36,217 nt of DNA, from NCBI GenBank assembly GCA_937900575.1, contig CALCEI010000167.1, forward strand, positions 1-36,217. The letters run 5' to 3'. The notes beneath the pieces were generated by a model. The model did not search any database. It worked only from the letters and a program-made list of their open reading frames with translations, and was not told the origin of the DNA. The DNA comes from an uncultured Clostridia bacterium (GTDB lineage: Bacteria > Bacillota > Clostridia > Christensenellales > UBA1242). This document shows positions 1 through 9,067 of the stretch, one piece after another (position 1 is the first letter of the stretch; each line of letters opens with the position of its first letter). The position numbers were made by a program, and so were the translations under genes.

Positions 1-3000
1 AAAACAAGTCCTGACAACTTTAGTGATCAAAACGAAATATATAGAAAAGAATATGACAACACAGTTTCTTTTGTAAACCCTGGTTATTATTTGGTTTTGA
101 TTAAAGTTAACTTAACTTATGAAGTTTCTGGCAGTGAAGATTCTCCTGCATATTATCAAGTGTTTGCATTCCAAATCACTTCAAAAACCATTGTTGCAAA
201 ATTGTCAAAACAAATTGCAGAAGGTCAAGAAGAAGAAATTGGTTCAAACAAATTTACAAACAAAAACGTTAAAGTAACATGGGAAGTGCCAGCAACATTT
301 GAAAGACAAATTTCTGCACAATACCGTGTAAACAATGGCACAAATGCAACACAAATTGAAAACGGCGCAATTCTTGGTGCAGACGTTGCAGTTGGCACAT
401 ACGCAAAATATACAATTGAAATTAAGAGTGAAGGCGAAGCAAGCATAACTCACACAGTTACAATTGACCGTCAAGCAATTTCCGGCATTGGTTTATATGA
501 AATTGAAACAGTTTCTGCAGGTATCAGTTCAAAATATAATGTAATCAGGCAGACTGTACAAGGCCATGCTGAAGTTACAGGTTTAATAAGTGATTCTGCT
601 GTAACACTTTTCTGGGACAGAAAAGATAGTGGTGCTGGAATTTCAGCTAGATATTGGAGATGGGATTTTGTGGAAAACAAAGATGCAGAAGCATCAAGTG
701 TTTATGGCGATTCTTCAACTGAATCTTGGTTTAGCAACAAATATCAATTGGCAGGAAATGTAACAGGTCCAATTACAGGAATTTCAACAATCGGCGATTT
801 GAATGACGAAGTACCAAACAAATATGTTTACAAAAACAATGGTGTTTACTTGTTTGAATTGACAGATGATGCAGGCAACAGTTGTTACTATATGTTTGTG
901 GTTGATAACACTCCTGCTTACTTAAAAGTTGATAGTCAGTTTGTTAACGCAGAAGCAAAGTTGTTTGTTGACGGTGTTGATGTTGAAATAAGCACACACA
1001 AAGCAATAAAAATGTTTGCTTTGACCGGTGCAACCGAAACAGAACTTGTTAACACAATAAAAACAAGCACAGACGGAAAAGATATTTTAATGGCTTTCAT
1101 TGAACTTGCAAGTTTCCCAAATAAAGACGGCGAAACTAAAAACTTTATTAATGCAGGTTACTACAACGATGCTTACGATATTCGCAGAGTGTATGAATTG
1201 TTTGCAAAGCAATCCGAAAATTCTTACTTGATTGTAAAAAACGAATATATGTATGCTTACAACAACGAAAAAATTAAAGATACAAATTTGTGTACTTCAA
1301 TTGGAAGCAAGGGTGTTGTAAAAAGAATTGAAGAAGATAAAGCAAGACACGGAACAAGCACAATACGTAATTTATATTTGATTGGTGAAAACCAAGTGCA
1401 TGCAGGCGAAAGTGCAGAGAAGTTGGACTATGCAAAACTTACACAAACAAAATCTTACGCAATTGTTGAAATTAACAAAGACAACTCTTTGGGCATGGCA
1501 TATTATTCAAATGATGAAATTACAGCAAATTCAATAAGCAATGCTACAAGGCTTAACACAGGTTTAGATATTGATGGAGCGCATGCAACAAATGCAAATA
1601 ATATTGCATTCACTTGGACATTTGGAACAGGTGCATTTGAAGTTGAATCCATTAAATATAGTTATTATGCTTTGAATCCTAACAAATTTGTTGCTTCTGC
1701 AGATTATAAGGTTGTTGGCGATGAAGGCTGTTTCTACTACACCAACCCTGTGTTTACAGATAAAGTTTTATACGAAAACGGCACCTTCTATGCAGACGGT
1801 GGAAAATATGCTGAAGATACAAAGGGCTTTGTTATAATTAACAAAAAGAACAAACAAACTGAACCTGGTTTATATGTTGTAACACGTAAATACATAAATG
1901 AAGTTCTAGAAAGTGAAGAAGACACAACTGAACTTGATTATTACTTTATTGTTGATAGAAATGGAATTGTTTCTACTGCTGACGCAAACTTTGCAAAGAG
2001 CATCAACATTTCAATGTTGGGTGGAGAAAGCAAATGTAACGATTTTGAATCTATCGGTTACACAACAGAAAGGTTTAGTTATTCAACAGAAGAAGACGAA
2101 ACAAAATATACAATCTACTTAAGCACAAGCAAACTTCCAGCAAAAATCAACATTCCTGTTGCAAAATATTTTGACGGTGTGAATGGTTCAAATTATTATG
2201 CAGGAAAATTAACCTTTACGGTTTACTTTGTTGATAGGTTTGACCAATTGATTCCAATTGCAAAAGCAAGCAACACAACAGAAAAATTGTTTACAGTTGA
2301 TGTTGAAAATCCAGAAATTAAAAATGGCTACTATGTGTTAGATTTGGCTCAAGTTCAATTTAAATATAAAGATTTGTTCTTACAATCTGGCAACAACAAA
2401 GATTGGCTTTGCTTGCCTGGTGATTACATTGTTGCAATTTCAGACAGTGTTGAAACAATAGGCGAAAAGACAAAAGAATATATTGGATTTAGAATTGTTG
2501 ACGCAGTTGAACCACAAATGACAATTTCTGCAGCACTTAAACAAGATGCTGACGACAAATCTCATTGTGATGTAAATTTTGCAAAAGATAATTACGATAT
2601 TGTTACAAGTGCAGAAGTTGTTAAATTTGATTTAAATGCATACGACAACACAAATGACTATGCACAAGTTGACATGAATTATTTGGTTGTAAAACAATAT
2701 TATGGCAACGGAGTTTCTTATTTCATAAATTATCCATACAGCGCACAGGGTGGCATAAGTTTGGATACAGATTCCGAATATGTAACAAATCACAGGCAAG
2801 AAGGGAAGTTGGTTTCCAGAACAATTTATTTGGATACAAAGTTAATTCGTGATGCATCAGGTAAAATTGATGTTTCAAAACTTGATATTCCACTTTATTA
2901 TGAAATAACAATTAGGTACAAAATTTCTAACTCTGCAAGTGTGAAGAGCGACGAATTTAAAAATTGTTATTACGTTTATAATGACGGCGTAAAAGAAACA

Positions 3001-6000
3001 TATTACGAAAAGACTTACAAAGTTACAATTGATAGGGTTGCTCCAACAAACAACATCAACAGTTTGGAAGCAAATGATAAGTTGGCAAAATATTATCGTG
3101 TTGGAGATAACGCATCATTGTTTGCACCAACTGTAACAGACAACGAAGCAGGTATTTACTTTGCAAAAGAATATATAAACAGAGACCTTGAACATCTTTA
3201 TGCCTTTGCAGTAACAAAAGATACACCATTTGATGTAACCGGACTTTCTGCAGTTTACTACAACGCATTTGAATCAGTTGGCGAATTACATTGGGCACCA
3301 GGTCAATTACCTGACGGCATTCTGGCAAATTTAACAAATGTCTCAACATTTGGTGACCTAGGTTTTGGCGCAGATGCAGATTCTAAATATATTGAAATTT
3401 TGGAATTGGACGAAGCAGGTAACACTGCACAATACTTAATTTATTATTGTTCAGACGAAATTTCTTACAACGATGTAAGCATAAGTTTTGGTGCAAAACA
3501 ATATACACCAACAGGCGACAGCAGTGAATGGACACCTTTGGAATTTAATGTTAATGATAAGGGCAAATCCTTCACCGTATTTGATGTTGCAGCAACAGAT
3601 GAAGAGACAGGAGTTGAATTCGCAAGTTTCTATAGAGGCAACAATAATGAAACATTCTATTACTTTGCTTTTGTTGATGTAAACACATCACAAATCAAAT
3701 TTAGTTACACAACCAATGGTGGCATGAACCTTAACAATGCTGATGTTGCAAAAACAGTTGTAGATGCAATTAAAGCAATGGGTCCAGGCAACTATAAATT
3801 TACAATCTTAACACAAGATGCAAACAAATCTTATTCTGCAATCTTTGATTATTATTCTTCAGAAGATTATCACATTGATGCAAAAGATTTGGTTTCAGAA
3901 GATAAAAATTGGATTACACTTAACAAAGCAAACAAGATGATTAAAAACATCATGTACTATGCACGTAAAGTTGTAATAAAAGAAGATAACAGCGAAACAA
4001 CTTACATCTGTGTTCCACAAGATGGAAGATATGATTATTACAAAGATGTAAATGGCGACGGTCAAATTACCGAAGAAGAAATTGTTGGTTCAAACCCTGT
4101 TGTGAATGTGCCAACAAAGAAAAACAGCACATATCAAATTACAACCCACGACGTGTTTGGCAAGTTGAGTAATTATAGATTTAAAGCATCAGAAGACGGC
4201 GACGAATTTATTAAGGTTGAATCGGTTGGCGAATTCTTTAAGTATAACCAAACATATTATACTTATGATGAAACAACTCTTAAATTTGACGTAAACGTTT
4301 ATACAATCACTGCAACTTACACTTATAACGGCACAACGGGAACATTACCAGTTAATGACCCAAGCGAAGAAGTCTCAGTATGCGACGGCTTAATTAGATA
4401 TAACAGAATTAGTGGCACAATCACAATGTTGCCAGAAACAACCTTGCCTGCAGGTGCAACTTTAGGCATTGAAGTAAAATTCTATTATAACGGAGTTTAC
4501 GAAACAACTTATACAGTTTTGTTGGACTGCAACACACACAATGTGATGTTGAAAGATATGGATAACGTATCACACGACATAATGTATAACTTTAACGTTG
4601 GCCCAGATTTCTACAGCAAAGTAAAAGACTTTGGCAGTTCACATTCTGGCACGATGAATTTAAGTTGGGAACATTTGTTAGATAGTCAATATACTTATAG
4701 TTACAGATTACACGAAATTATGAATGACGGAACAGTTAAAATTACTGAACTTGACGATGTAACAAACAAAGTTATCAGCACAATTTCAACAAGTACAGGT
4801 AAGTATTATTTTGAAATTGTTGTGCGTTCAAACCCAGAATATACAGACGGAACAAGCATTTATATTGGAAACAAAGTTTATGCATTCTCAGTTAAAGCAA
4901 CTCCTTCAGAATTATACTTTGTTGAAAATGAAGATGGTGAAGCAATTGCACCAAATTCAACATTTAAAGCAAACGAAATTCCAGGTCTTTACCAAAGCAA
5001 TTCATTGCCAAATAGAGATATGCCATTATATATTTGCACGGGTGATATAGTTGGAAATGGGCCTACATTCAACATTGGAAATGTGATTATTGATGAAACT
5101 AGAGGCATCAGCAAACATGAGATTTGCAAAATAGACCTTGAAGATGGCTATTGGTTCACTCTTGTTGAAGTGCGTACTGCAACTTATTCACTTTATGTTG
5201 GTTTGTTGCAAGCACCAAAAACAGATAGCATTATTTCAAACAACTTGAAATATGATTCAACAGAATGGAATACAGCATTAACATTAAAAGCAGAACCATA
5301 CGTAACAAAGCAAGATGTAAAATTACACTTTACCTTAAAGGTTTCTGGAGAAAGAATCAAACTTAAAAACTTAATTTTGCTTGACGTTTACTACAACGGT
5401 CAATTTGTAAAAACTTACACACCTTCCTTGGACGGCAAAGGGGTTTATACAGTAAGCGAAAGAGAGTATGATTATTTAATTAAAGGTAGTGGCGAATATA
5501 CATTCAAATTTAGAGATTTGGCAGGCAACACACAAGTGTTTAATGCACAAGCAGAAGCCTTGCCATCAGACCACATCAGTTTGACAGTTTTACGTGATGT
5601 TGTTGTAAATGTTGAAAACAACGGAAAAGTTACAGCACCTATTGATAATGCATACTATAACGGCGATGTTAAAGTGTCAGTTTATAACGATACAATTTAT
5701 GGTTCAAGCCTTGTAAATTTGGTTGCAACCAGAAATAACGAAAATTATAACTATACAAAATCTGGTTACACATATACATTTACACAACCTGGAACATATC
5801 GTTTGAAATTCTCTGTGGATTATAAAGGAACAACATTAACAAAAACTTTGGTGTTTACAATCATTAATCCAAAAGAATGCAGAGAAAATATTAACTTAAC
5901 AACAATTGCTGGTTACACAATAACAAAAGTTACAAAACTTGACGGTACAGACGTAACAACGGCTTTCTTGAATATGATTAAAGAATCTGGAAGGCTTTTA

Positions 6001-6510
6001 ACTTACGATACAGTTATTGCAAACAGCGATGCAATGAACCTTTCTGCAGGCAAACAATACTTTAACATTGAATATAAAGTTGAAGCAGGTGTTTACCCAG
6101 AACGTAGTGCAAGTTTTGCCTTCAGCATGAACAATGAAATTCCAAATATTACGTGTTCAATTGCTCCTGGCGAAACGACAACAAAAGGCTTTACAATTTC
6201 TTACAATGCAGGAATCATTTATGACCAAGTTGGAGAATGCGTAATTTACGTAAATAATTCACGTTTTGAAATTGATGAAAATTCAGCAGATACACTTTCC
6301 ACAATTACAATTACACAAAAAGACCATGGCACTGGAGATTATTACATATCTTTACAAACCACATCTGGCAAAGTAATTTCAAGCTTTAAAGTGATTGTTA
6401 AAGAACCTTTGAATGCTTGGGCAATTGTGATTATTGTTGTTGCTGTGGCTGCAGTAGGTACAGTTGTAATAACAATCATTGTATTGCGTAACAAGATGAG
6501 AATTAGATAG
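1..6510 (+). CDS. Giant membrane-anchored surface protein with Ig-like repeats, 5' partial
   Basis: The reading frame is open from base 1 with no ribosome binding site, so this is the C-terminal 2,169 residues of a longer protein. It is rich in Thr, Asn, Tyr and Lys and predicted to be almost all beta. It has recurring modules with a D-x-AGN signature followed by an aromatic strand (DDAGNS near residue 289, DEAGNT near 1136, DLAGNT near 1840), as in bacterial Ig-like/surface-repeat proteins. Residues 1349-1360 form a complete EF-hand-type calcium loop (D1349, N1351, D1353, G1354, E1360). The C-terminus is one hydrophobic helix (about 2138-2162) followed by a short Lys/Arg tail and no LPxTG, so it is held by the membrane rather than by sortase. 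Probable role: adhesion or surface structure; ligand unknown. A U-tract hairpin follows the stop codon immediately. Confidence 0.8.
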   Translation, partial: KTSPDNFSDQNEIYRKEYDNTVSFVNPGYYLVLIKVNLTYEVSGSEDSPAYYQVFAFQITSKTIVAKLSKQIAEGQEEEIGSNKFTNKNVKVTWEVPATFERQISAQYRVNNGTNATQIENGAILGADVAVGTYAKYTIEIKSEGEASITHTVTIDRQAISGIGLYEIETVSAGISSKYNVIRQTVQGHAEVTGLISDSAVTLFWDRKDSGAGISARYWRWDFVENKDAEASSVYGDSSTESWFSNKYQLAGNVTGPITGISTIGDLNDEVPNKYVYKNNGVYLFELTDDAGNSCYYMFVVDNTPAYLKVDSQFVNAEAKLFVDGVDVEISTHKAIKMFALTGATETELVNTIKTSTDGKDILMAFIELASFPNKDGETKNFINAGYYNDAYDIRRVYELFAKQSENSYLIVKNEYMYAYNNEKIKDTNLCTSIGSKGVVKRIEEDKARHGTSTIRNLYLIGENQVHAGESAEKLDYAKLTQTKSYAIVEINKDNSLGMAYYSNDEITANSISNATRLNTGLDIDGAHATNANNIAFTWTFGTGAFEVESIKYSYYALNPNKFVASADYKVVGDEGCFYYTNPVFTDKVLYENGTFYADGGKYAEDTKGFVIINKKNKQTEPGLYVVTRKYINEVLESEEDTTELDYYFIVDRNGIVSTADANFAKSINISMLGGESKCNDFESIGYTTERFSYSTEEDETKYTIYLSTSKLPAKINIPVAKYFDGVNGSNYYAGKLTFTVYFVDRFDQLIPIAKASNTTEKLFTVDVENPEIKNGYYVLDLAQVQFKYKDLFLQSGNNKDWLCLPGDYIVAISDSVETIGEKTKEYIGFRIVDAVEPQMTISAALKQDADDKSHCDVNFAKDNYDIVTSAEVVKFDLNAYDNTNDYAQVDMNYLVVKQYYGNGVSYFINYPYSAQGGISLDTDSEYVTNHRQEGKLVSRTIYLDTKLIRDASGKIDVSKLDIPLYYEITIRYKISNSASVKSDEFKNCYYVYNDGVKETYYEKTYKVTIDRVAPTNNINSLEANDKLAKYYRVGDNASLFAPTVTDNEAGIYFAKEYINRDLEHLYAFAVTKDTPFDVTGLSAVYYNAFESVGELHWAPGQLPDGILANLTNVSTFGDLGFGADADSKYIEILELDEAGNTAQYLIYYCSDEISYNDVSISFGAKQYTPTGDSSEWTPLEFNVNDKGKSFTVFDVAATDEETGVEFASFYRGNNNETFYYFAFVDVNTSQIKFSYTTNGGMNLNNADVAKTVVDAIKAMGPGNYKFTILTQDANKSYSAIFDYYSSEDYHIDAKDLVSEDKNWITLNKANKMIKNIMYYARKVVIKEDNSETTYICVPQDGRYDYYKDVNGDGQITEEEIVGSNPVVNVPTKKNSTYQITTHDVFGKLSNYRFKASEDGDEFIKVESVGEFFKYNQTYYTYDETTLKFDVNVYTITATYTYNGTTGTLPVNDPSEEVSVCDGLIRYNRISGTITMLPETTLPAGATLGIEVKFYYNGVYETTYTVLLDCNTHNVMLKDMDNVSHDIMYNFNVGPDFYSKVKDFGSSHSGTMNLSWEHLLDSQYTYSYRLHEIMNDGTVKITELDDVTNKVISTISTSTGKYYFEIVVRSNPEYTDGTSIYIGNKVYAFSVKATPSELYFVENEDGEAIAPNSTFKANEIPGLYQSNSLPNRDMPLYICTGDIVGNGPTFNIGNVIIDETRGISKHEICKIDLEDGYWFTLVEVRTATYSLYVGLLQAPKTDSIISNNLKYDSTEWNTALTLKAEPYVTKQDVKLHFTLKVSGERIKLKNLILLDVYYNGQFVKTYTPSLDGKGVYTVSEREYDYLIKGSGEYTFKFRDLAGNTQVFNAQAEALPSDHISLTVLRDVVVNVENNGKVTAPIDNAYYNGDVKVSVYNDTIYGSSLVNLVATRNNENYNYTKSGYTYTFTQPGTYRLKFSVDYKGTTLTKTLVFTIINPKECRENINLTTIAGYTITKVTKLDGTDVTTAFLNMIKESGRLLTYDTVIANSDAMNLSAGKQYFNIEYKVEAGVYPERSASFAFSMNNEIPNITCSIAPGETTTKGFTISYNAGIIYDQVGECVIYVNNSRFEIDENSADTLSTITITQKDHGTGDYYISLQTTSGKVISSFKVIVKEPLNAWAIVIIVVAVAAVGTVVITIIVLRNKMRIR

Positions 6511-6511
6511 C

Positions 6512-6539
6512 AAAAAAACTCGGGTAACCGAGTTTTTTG
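6512..6539. terminator. Bidirectional Rho-independent terminator
   Basis: The hairpin CTCGG (6519-6523) / CCGAG (6528-6532) with a GTAA loop is flanked by an A-run on the left and a T-run on the right. It serves both the giant surface protein gene and the convergent DAC-like gene, whose stop codon is at 6540-6542. Confidence 0.9.
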
Positions 6540-7634
6540 TTATTTGTTTATATCTTCAGTCGAAGGTTTTGGTGTTGATTTCTTTTCTTTTTTTCCTGTT
6601 TTTAATTGACGGAAGAAAATTTCACCTTCGTGAGATTGGAAGTAAACACCAACAATCCCTTTTTTCTTACTGCTTAAAATGTAGTACGCTGCACGTTTAC
6701 GTGCGCCACCAACAATGTAACCAACACGTTTGTTATTTGGTTCCACAAACACGTTGTAAGCACGAATTCTGCCTTGATTATCTAAAATTGTTATGCCGTC
6801 AAAGTTAAGCATTTTAATAAGCAAATCACAATGTGCTTGCAATTTTGTTTCGCTGTAACTTTTGGATTGTGTAAACAACTTGCTGAACGAGATTGGTTCT
6901 TTTAACCAAACACCGTCTTCAAACATTCCGTTATCTTTATAATCTTTATCCACAATCACGCAAATTGAACCATTGTTAACATCATTAATAACGTTGGTGA
7001 AAACGTTTTGGTACATATTTTTCATATCCTGCAATTTACGTTGTGTTGTGCGCAATTTTGAAAATACAGTATCAATAAATTCTTTAATTTCTGAAGAATA
7101 TGTGTTATCCTTGGTTTTATCCAAAGAAAAGTTTATGTAAACAGCATTTCCAGAAATTGATTTTAAGGACATGGTGTAAAAGTTGAGTGGACGCACAAGC
7201 ACGCAGTGGATATCATCACGGTCTTTTAACGAGTTGATTTCTTCAATAACTTGAATTACGCTTCTGTCTTTAATGCTTCTAAAGGACATAATTAAACCAT
7301 AAGAAATTTTGTTTGGTTTTATGTCAATAAACAAGCACCAATCTGGCCTTGCAACTGCCAAAATTGTTTTTAATCTTAATTTAAACATTGTTGGTTCTTC
7401 ATCTTCAAACAATGTTAAAACATTAATTTTGTTAAGTGATTTTGACAAAACTTCAATGTTGTCTGTAAACACAATTTTTGGTTTTATGCTTACGCCTTCT
7501 TCGTTGTAATTTAAAAAATCATTAAAGTTATTTAAGAAGTGTGACATAAGGAGTGGTGGAAAATCTGGAAATTCTTGTTCAAAAAAAGTTGTAACCCTTT
7601 CTTTTGCATTATCAAAAAACATCATCTCTTCCAT
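6540..7634 (-). CDS. Divergent DAC-domain (DisA_N-like) nucleotide-cyclase-fold protein
   Basis: 364 residues. Residues about 220-343 read as a diadenylate cyclase (DAC/DisA_N) fold. A strand NGSICVIVD (221-229) is followed by D279-G280-I281 with LDNQGRI, which matches the DGA motif. G310-A-R-K-R-A-A then matches the ATP-binding GTRHRAA motif, followed by a terminal strand with SHEGEI. The DGA alanine is Ile, and Thr and His of TRHR are Ala and Lys, so activity is uncertain. Residues 1-200 form a separate alpha/beta region containing NYNEEGVSIKPKIVF, which may be a sensor domain of the DACNV type named in DAC-family surveys; that assignment is from memory and tentative. The C-terminus is a Lys-rich tail. 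The start has a good GAGGTGAG ribosome binding site, and a promoter lies at 7678-7706. Probably a cytoplasmic nucleotide-signalling or nucleotide-sensing protein. Confidence 0.6.
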   Translation of the reverse strand: MEEMMFFDNAKERVTTFFEQEFPDFPPLLMSHFLNNFNDFLNYNEEGVSIKPKIVFTDNIEVLSKSLNKINVLTLFEDEEPTMFKLRLKTILAVARPDWCLFIDIKPNKISYGLIMSFRSIKDRSVIQVIEEINSLKDRDDIHCVLVRPLNFYTMSLKSISGNAVYINFSLDKTKDNTYSSEIKEFIDTVFSKLRTTQRKLQDMKNMYQNVFTNVINDVNNGSICVIVDKDYKDNGMFEDGVWLKEPISFSKLFTQSKSYSETKLQAHCDLLIKMLNFDGITILDNQGRIRAYNVFVEPNNKRVGYIVGGARKRAAYYILSSKKKGIVGVYFQSHEGEIFFRQLKTGKKEKKSTPKPSTEDINK

Positions 7635-7677
7635 AACTCACCTCACAGAAATTTATTTTATAAATCCTTACAAAAAG

Positions 7678-7706
7678 AATATAACAATTTTTGTCGGTTT
7701 ATGCAA
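7678..7706 (-). promoter_or_regulatory. SigA-type promoter of the DAC-like gene
   Basis: Minus-strand TTGCAT (7706-7701), a 17-base spacer and TATATT (7683-7678), about 40 bases upstream of the ATG at 7634. Confidence 0.65.
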
Positions 7707-7758
7707 ATATTTTGTGAAAGTTTTTTGAAAAAATATAAAAAATATTTATTTTTAATAT

Positions 7759-8034
7759 TTAATTATTATTTTTTGATGATTGTTCGTTAAGCTGAGCTTT
7801 TAAAAATATAACTTCATTCTTGAGTCTATTACATTCTGCCTGTTTTTCTTTAAGCTCTTTTAAAAGTTTTTCAAAAGATAGGTTCATATTTAAAATTTCG
7901 CTTTTGGTTTCCAACTCAATTTTCTTTCTTACCACGCCAACAACACCGTTAAAAAGAGCAGTGATATCTGCATCACTGATTTGTGGTGGCATAACATGAA
8001 TTTTGCAATCTTTTGCTTCCAATTTATTTTTCAT
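7759..8034 (-). CDS. Small protein with C-terminal coiled coil, function unknown
   Basis: I do not recognise this 91-residue protein. The ATG at 8034 is preferred over an upstream in-frame TTG at 8052, because GGGG lies upstream of the ATG and could act as a weak ribosome binding site at long spacing. The N-terminal half contains KDCKIHVMPPQISDADI and a short helix. Residues about 45-85 are charged heptad-like helix (EKLLKELKEKQAECNRLK), predicted to form a coiled coil, and the end is Ser/Lys/Asn-rich. It has no signal peptide or membrane segment. It sits upstream of the DAC-like gene on the same strand, but that gene has its own promoter, so any link between them is only positional. Its own 3' flank has only an A/T hairpin followed by T-runs. 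Confidence 0.55.
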   Translation of the reverse strand: MKNKLEAKDCKIHVMPPQISDADITALFNGVVGVVRKKIELETKSEILNMNLSFEKLLKELKEKQAECNRLKNEVIFLKAQLNEQSSKNNN

Positions 8035-8101
8035 AAAATTATCTTGCCCCAATGCTTATTGAAATATTTTTTGAAATTTTGGTTTGTTTGTAATTTTTTG
8101 T

Positions 8102-8183
8102 TTAAAAGCAAAATTTTTTACTTTCGATATTAAAGCAAATTTTTTGTTTTCAACATTAAAGCAAATTTTTTTGTTTTGCAACA
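8102..8183. repeat. Three-copy imperfect tandem repeat, unit 26-28 bases
   Basis: The core TTAAAGCAAATTTTTT recurs at 8130 and 8156, and a diverged copy begins at 8102. Each copy is followed by a T-rich stretch and a CGATA or CAACA end. It lies in the gap between two divergent genes and ends 11 bases before the ATG of the cysteine-rich gene. Confidence 0.7.
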
Positions 8184-8194
8184 TAAATATAAAT

Positions 8195-9067
8195 ATGGTG
8201 TATCTTTTTTCCAACTATCATTGTGTTGTCAGTGGTAAAAGCAAAACAGAAATTTTGCCGTTTGTAAAATACGAAGTTGCGTGTGTAGAAAATGAAATTT
8301 CGGTTGTAACTCCGTTTTGTGAAGGCGAAAGTTTTGCTGTTAATTTTTATGATTTATTAAACAAATGTGTTAAATGTAAAAATGTTTGTGTGGCGTGTGT
8401 GGGTTGCGATAAATTTGTTTTTTTGTTTAAACCAAACACAGTGTGCAAGCAATGTGTAAATTTTTTGTGGAACAGCAAAAACGTGTGTGTTTCCGTCGGC
8501 GAAGAAATTACAATTTTTGTTGACGGCGAAGCATGGGGCAGTTACAGTTGTTGTGATGTTGAATATAGCCACTTTGAAACTTGTGGAAACAATTTACTTA
8601 TTCACTTTTCTGGCAAACGCAAATTTTTGTGTGTGTTGGAAGAAACAAAAATTGTTTGGGCAAATTATTATGACGAACAAAACTTGTTAGACAAAGAAAA
8701 ATATTTTATGAGTAAACAATTGGATTTTTTGGCACACGGCAAGGTTTGCCACATAAAAGAAAATTCAGTTGAAACATATTGTGCGTATACAGACAACAAC
8801 GATTTAAATTTGTGTGAAGAATTTGTGCCATTTGTGTTTTTAGATTGCATCATTGCTTCAAACTTTTCTTATTGTAAAAATTTGTTGTGTGACGACCTTA
8901 AAAGTGAAGATATTGATTACACAGCATATTTTGGCGAAATAGACTTATACTTCTGTTTAAGTTACAACGTGTTTGCAGTGTTCAAAAAAAATACCCTTAC
9001 GGGTATTTATAAATTTGAAGTTGAAAACAAGGTTGTTACAAACATTGTTAACTTATTGGAAGTTTAG
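8195..9067 (+). CDS. Cysteine-rich orphan protein, function unknown
   Basis: 290 residues from the ATG at 8195. An earlier in-frame start at 8084 would add 37 residues encoded by the tandem repeat and is unlikely. No ribosome binding site is visible before 8195. The protein contains 22 cysteines (about 7.6%), unusually many for a protein with no signal peptide. They are densest in CVKCKNVCVACVGC, near residues 58-71. The remainder looks like short beta strands with no domain I recognise. The coding strand is TG-rich in places, which may contribute to the Cys count through TGT codons. The last 20 bases overlap the convergent ATPase gene, and that gene's terminator hairpin is embedded in this coding sequence at 8984-9008. 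Confidence is in the gene, not in any role. Confidence 0.6.
   Translation: MVYLFSNYHCVVSGKSKTEILPFVKYEVACVENEISVVTPFCEGESFAVNFYDLLNKCVKCKNVCVACVGCDKFVFLFKPNTVCKQCVNFLWNSKNVCVSVGEEITIFVDGEAWGSYSCCDVEYSHFETCGNNLLIHFSGKRKFLCVLEETKIVWANYYDEQNLLDKEKYFMSKQLDFLAHGKVCHIKENSVETYCAYTDNNDLNLCEEFVPFVFLDCIIASNFSYCKNLLCDDLKSEDIDYTAYFGEIDLYFCLSYNVFAVFKKNTLTGIYKFEVENKVVTNIVNLLEV
8984..9008 (-). terminator. Rho-independent terminator of the ATPase gene, inside the facing gene
   Basis: On the minus strand AAATACCC (9008-9001), loop GTAA, GGGTATTT (8996-8989), continuing into an unbroken T-run to 8984. It lies about 40 bases past the ATPase stop codon. The plus strand has no T-run after it, so it terminates the minus-strand transcript. 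Confidence 0.8.

Noticed and set aside
8084..8194. N-terminal extension of the cysteine-rich protein from 8084
   Set aside because: The extension is encoded by the tandem repeat, is Phe/Lys-rich and has no ribosome binding site; ATG 8195 is more credible.
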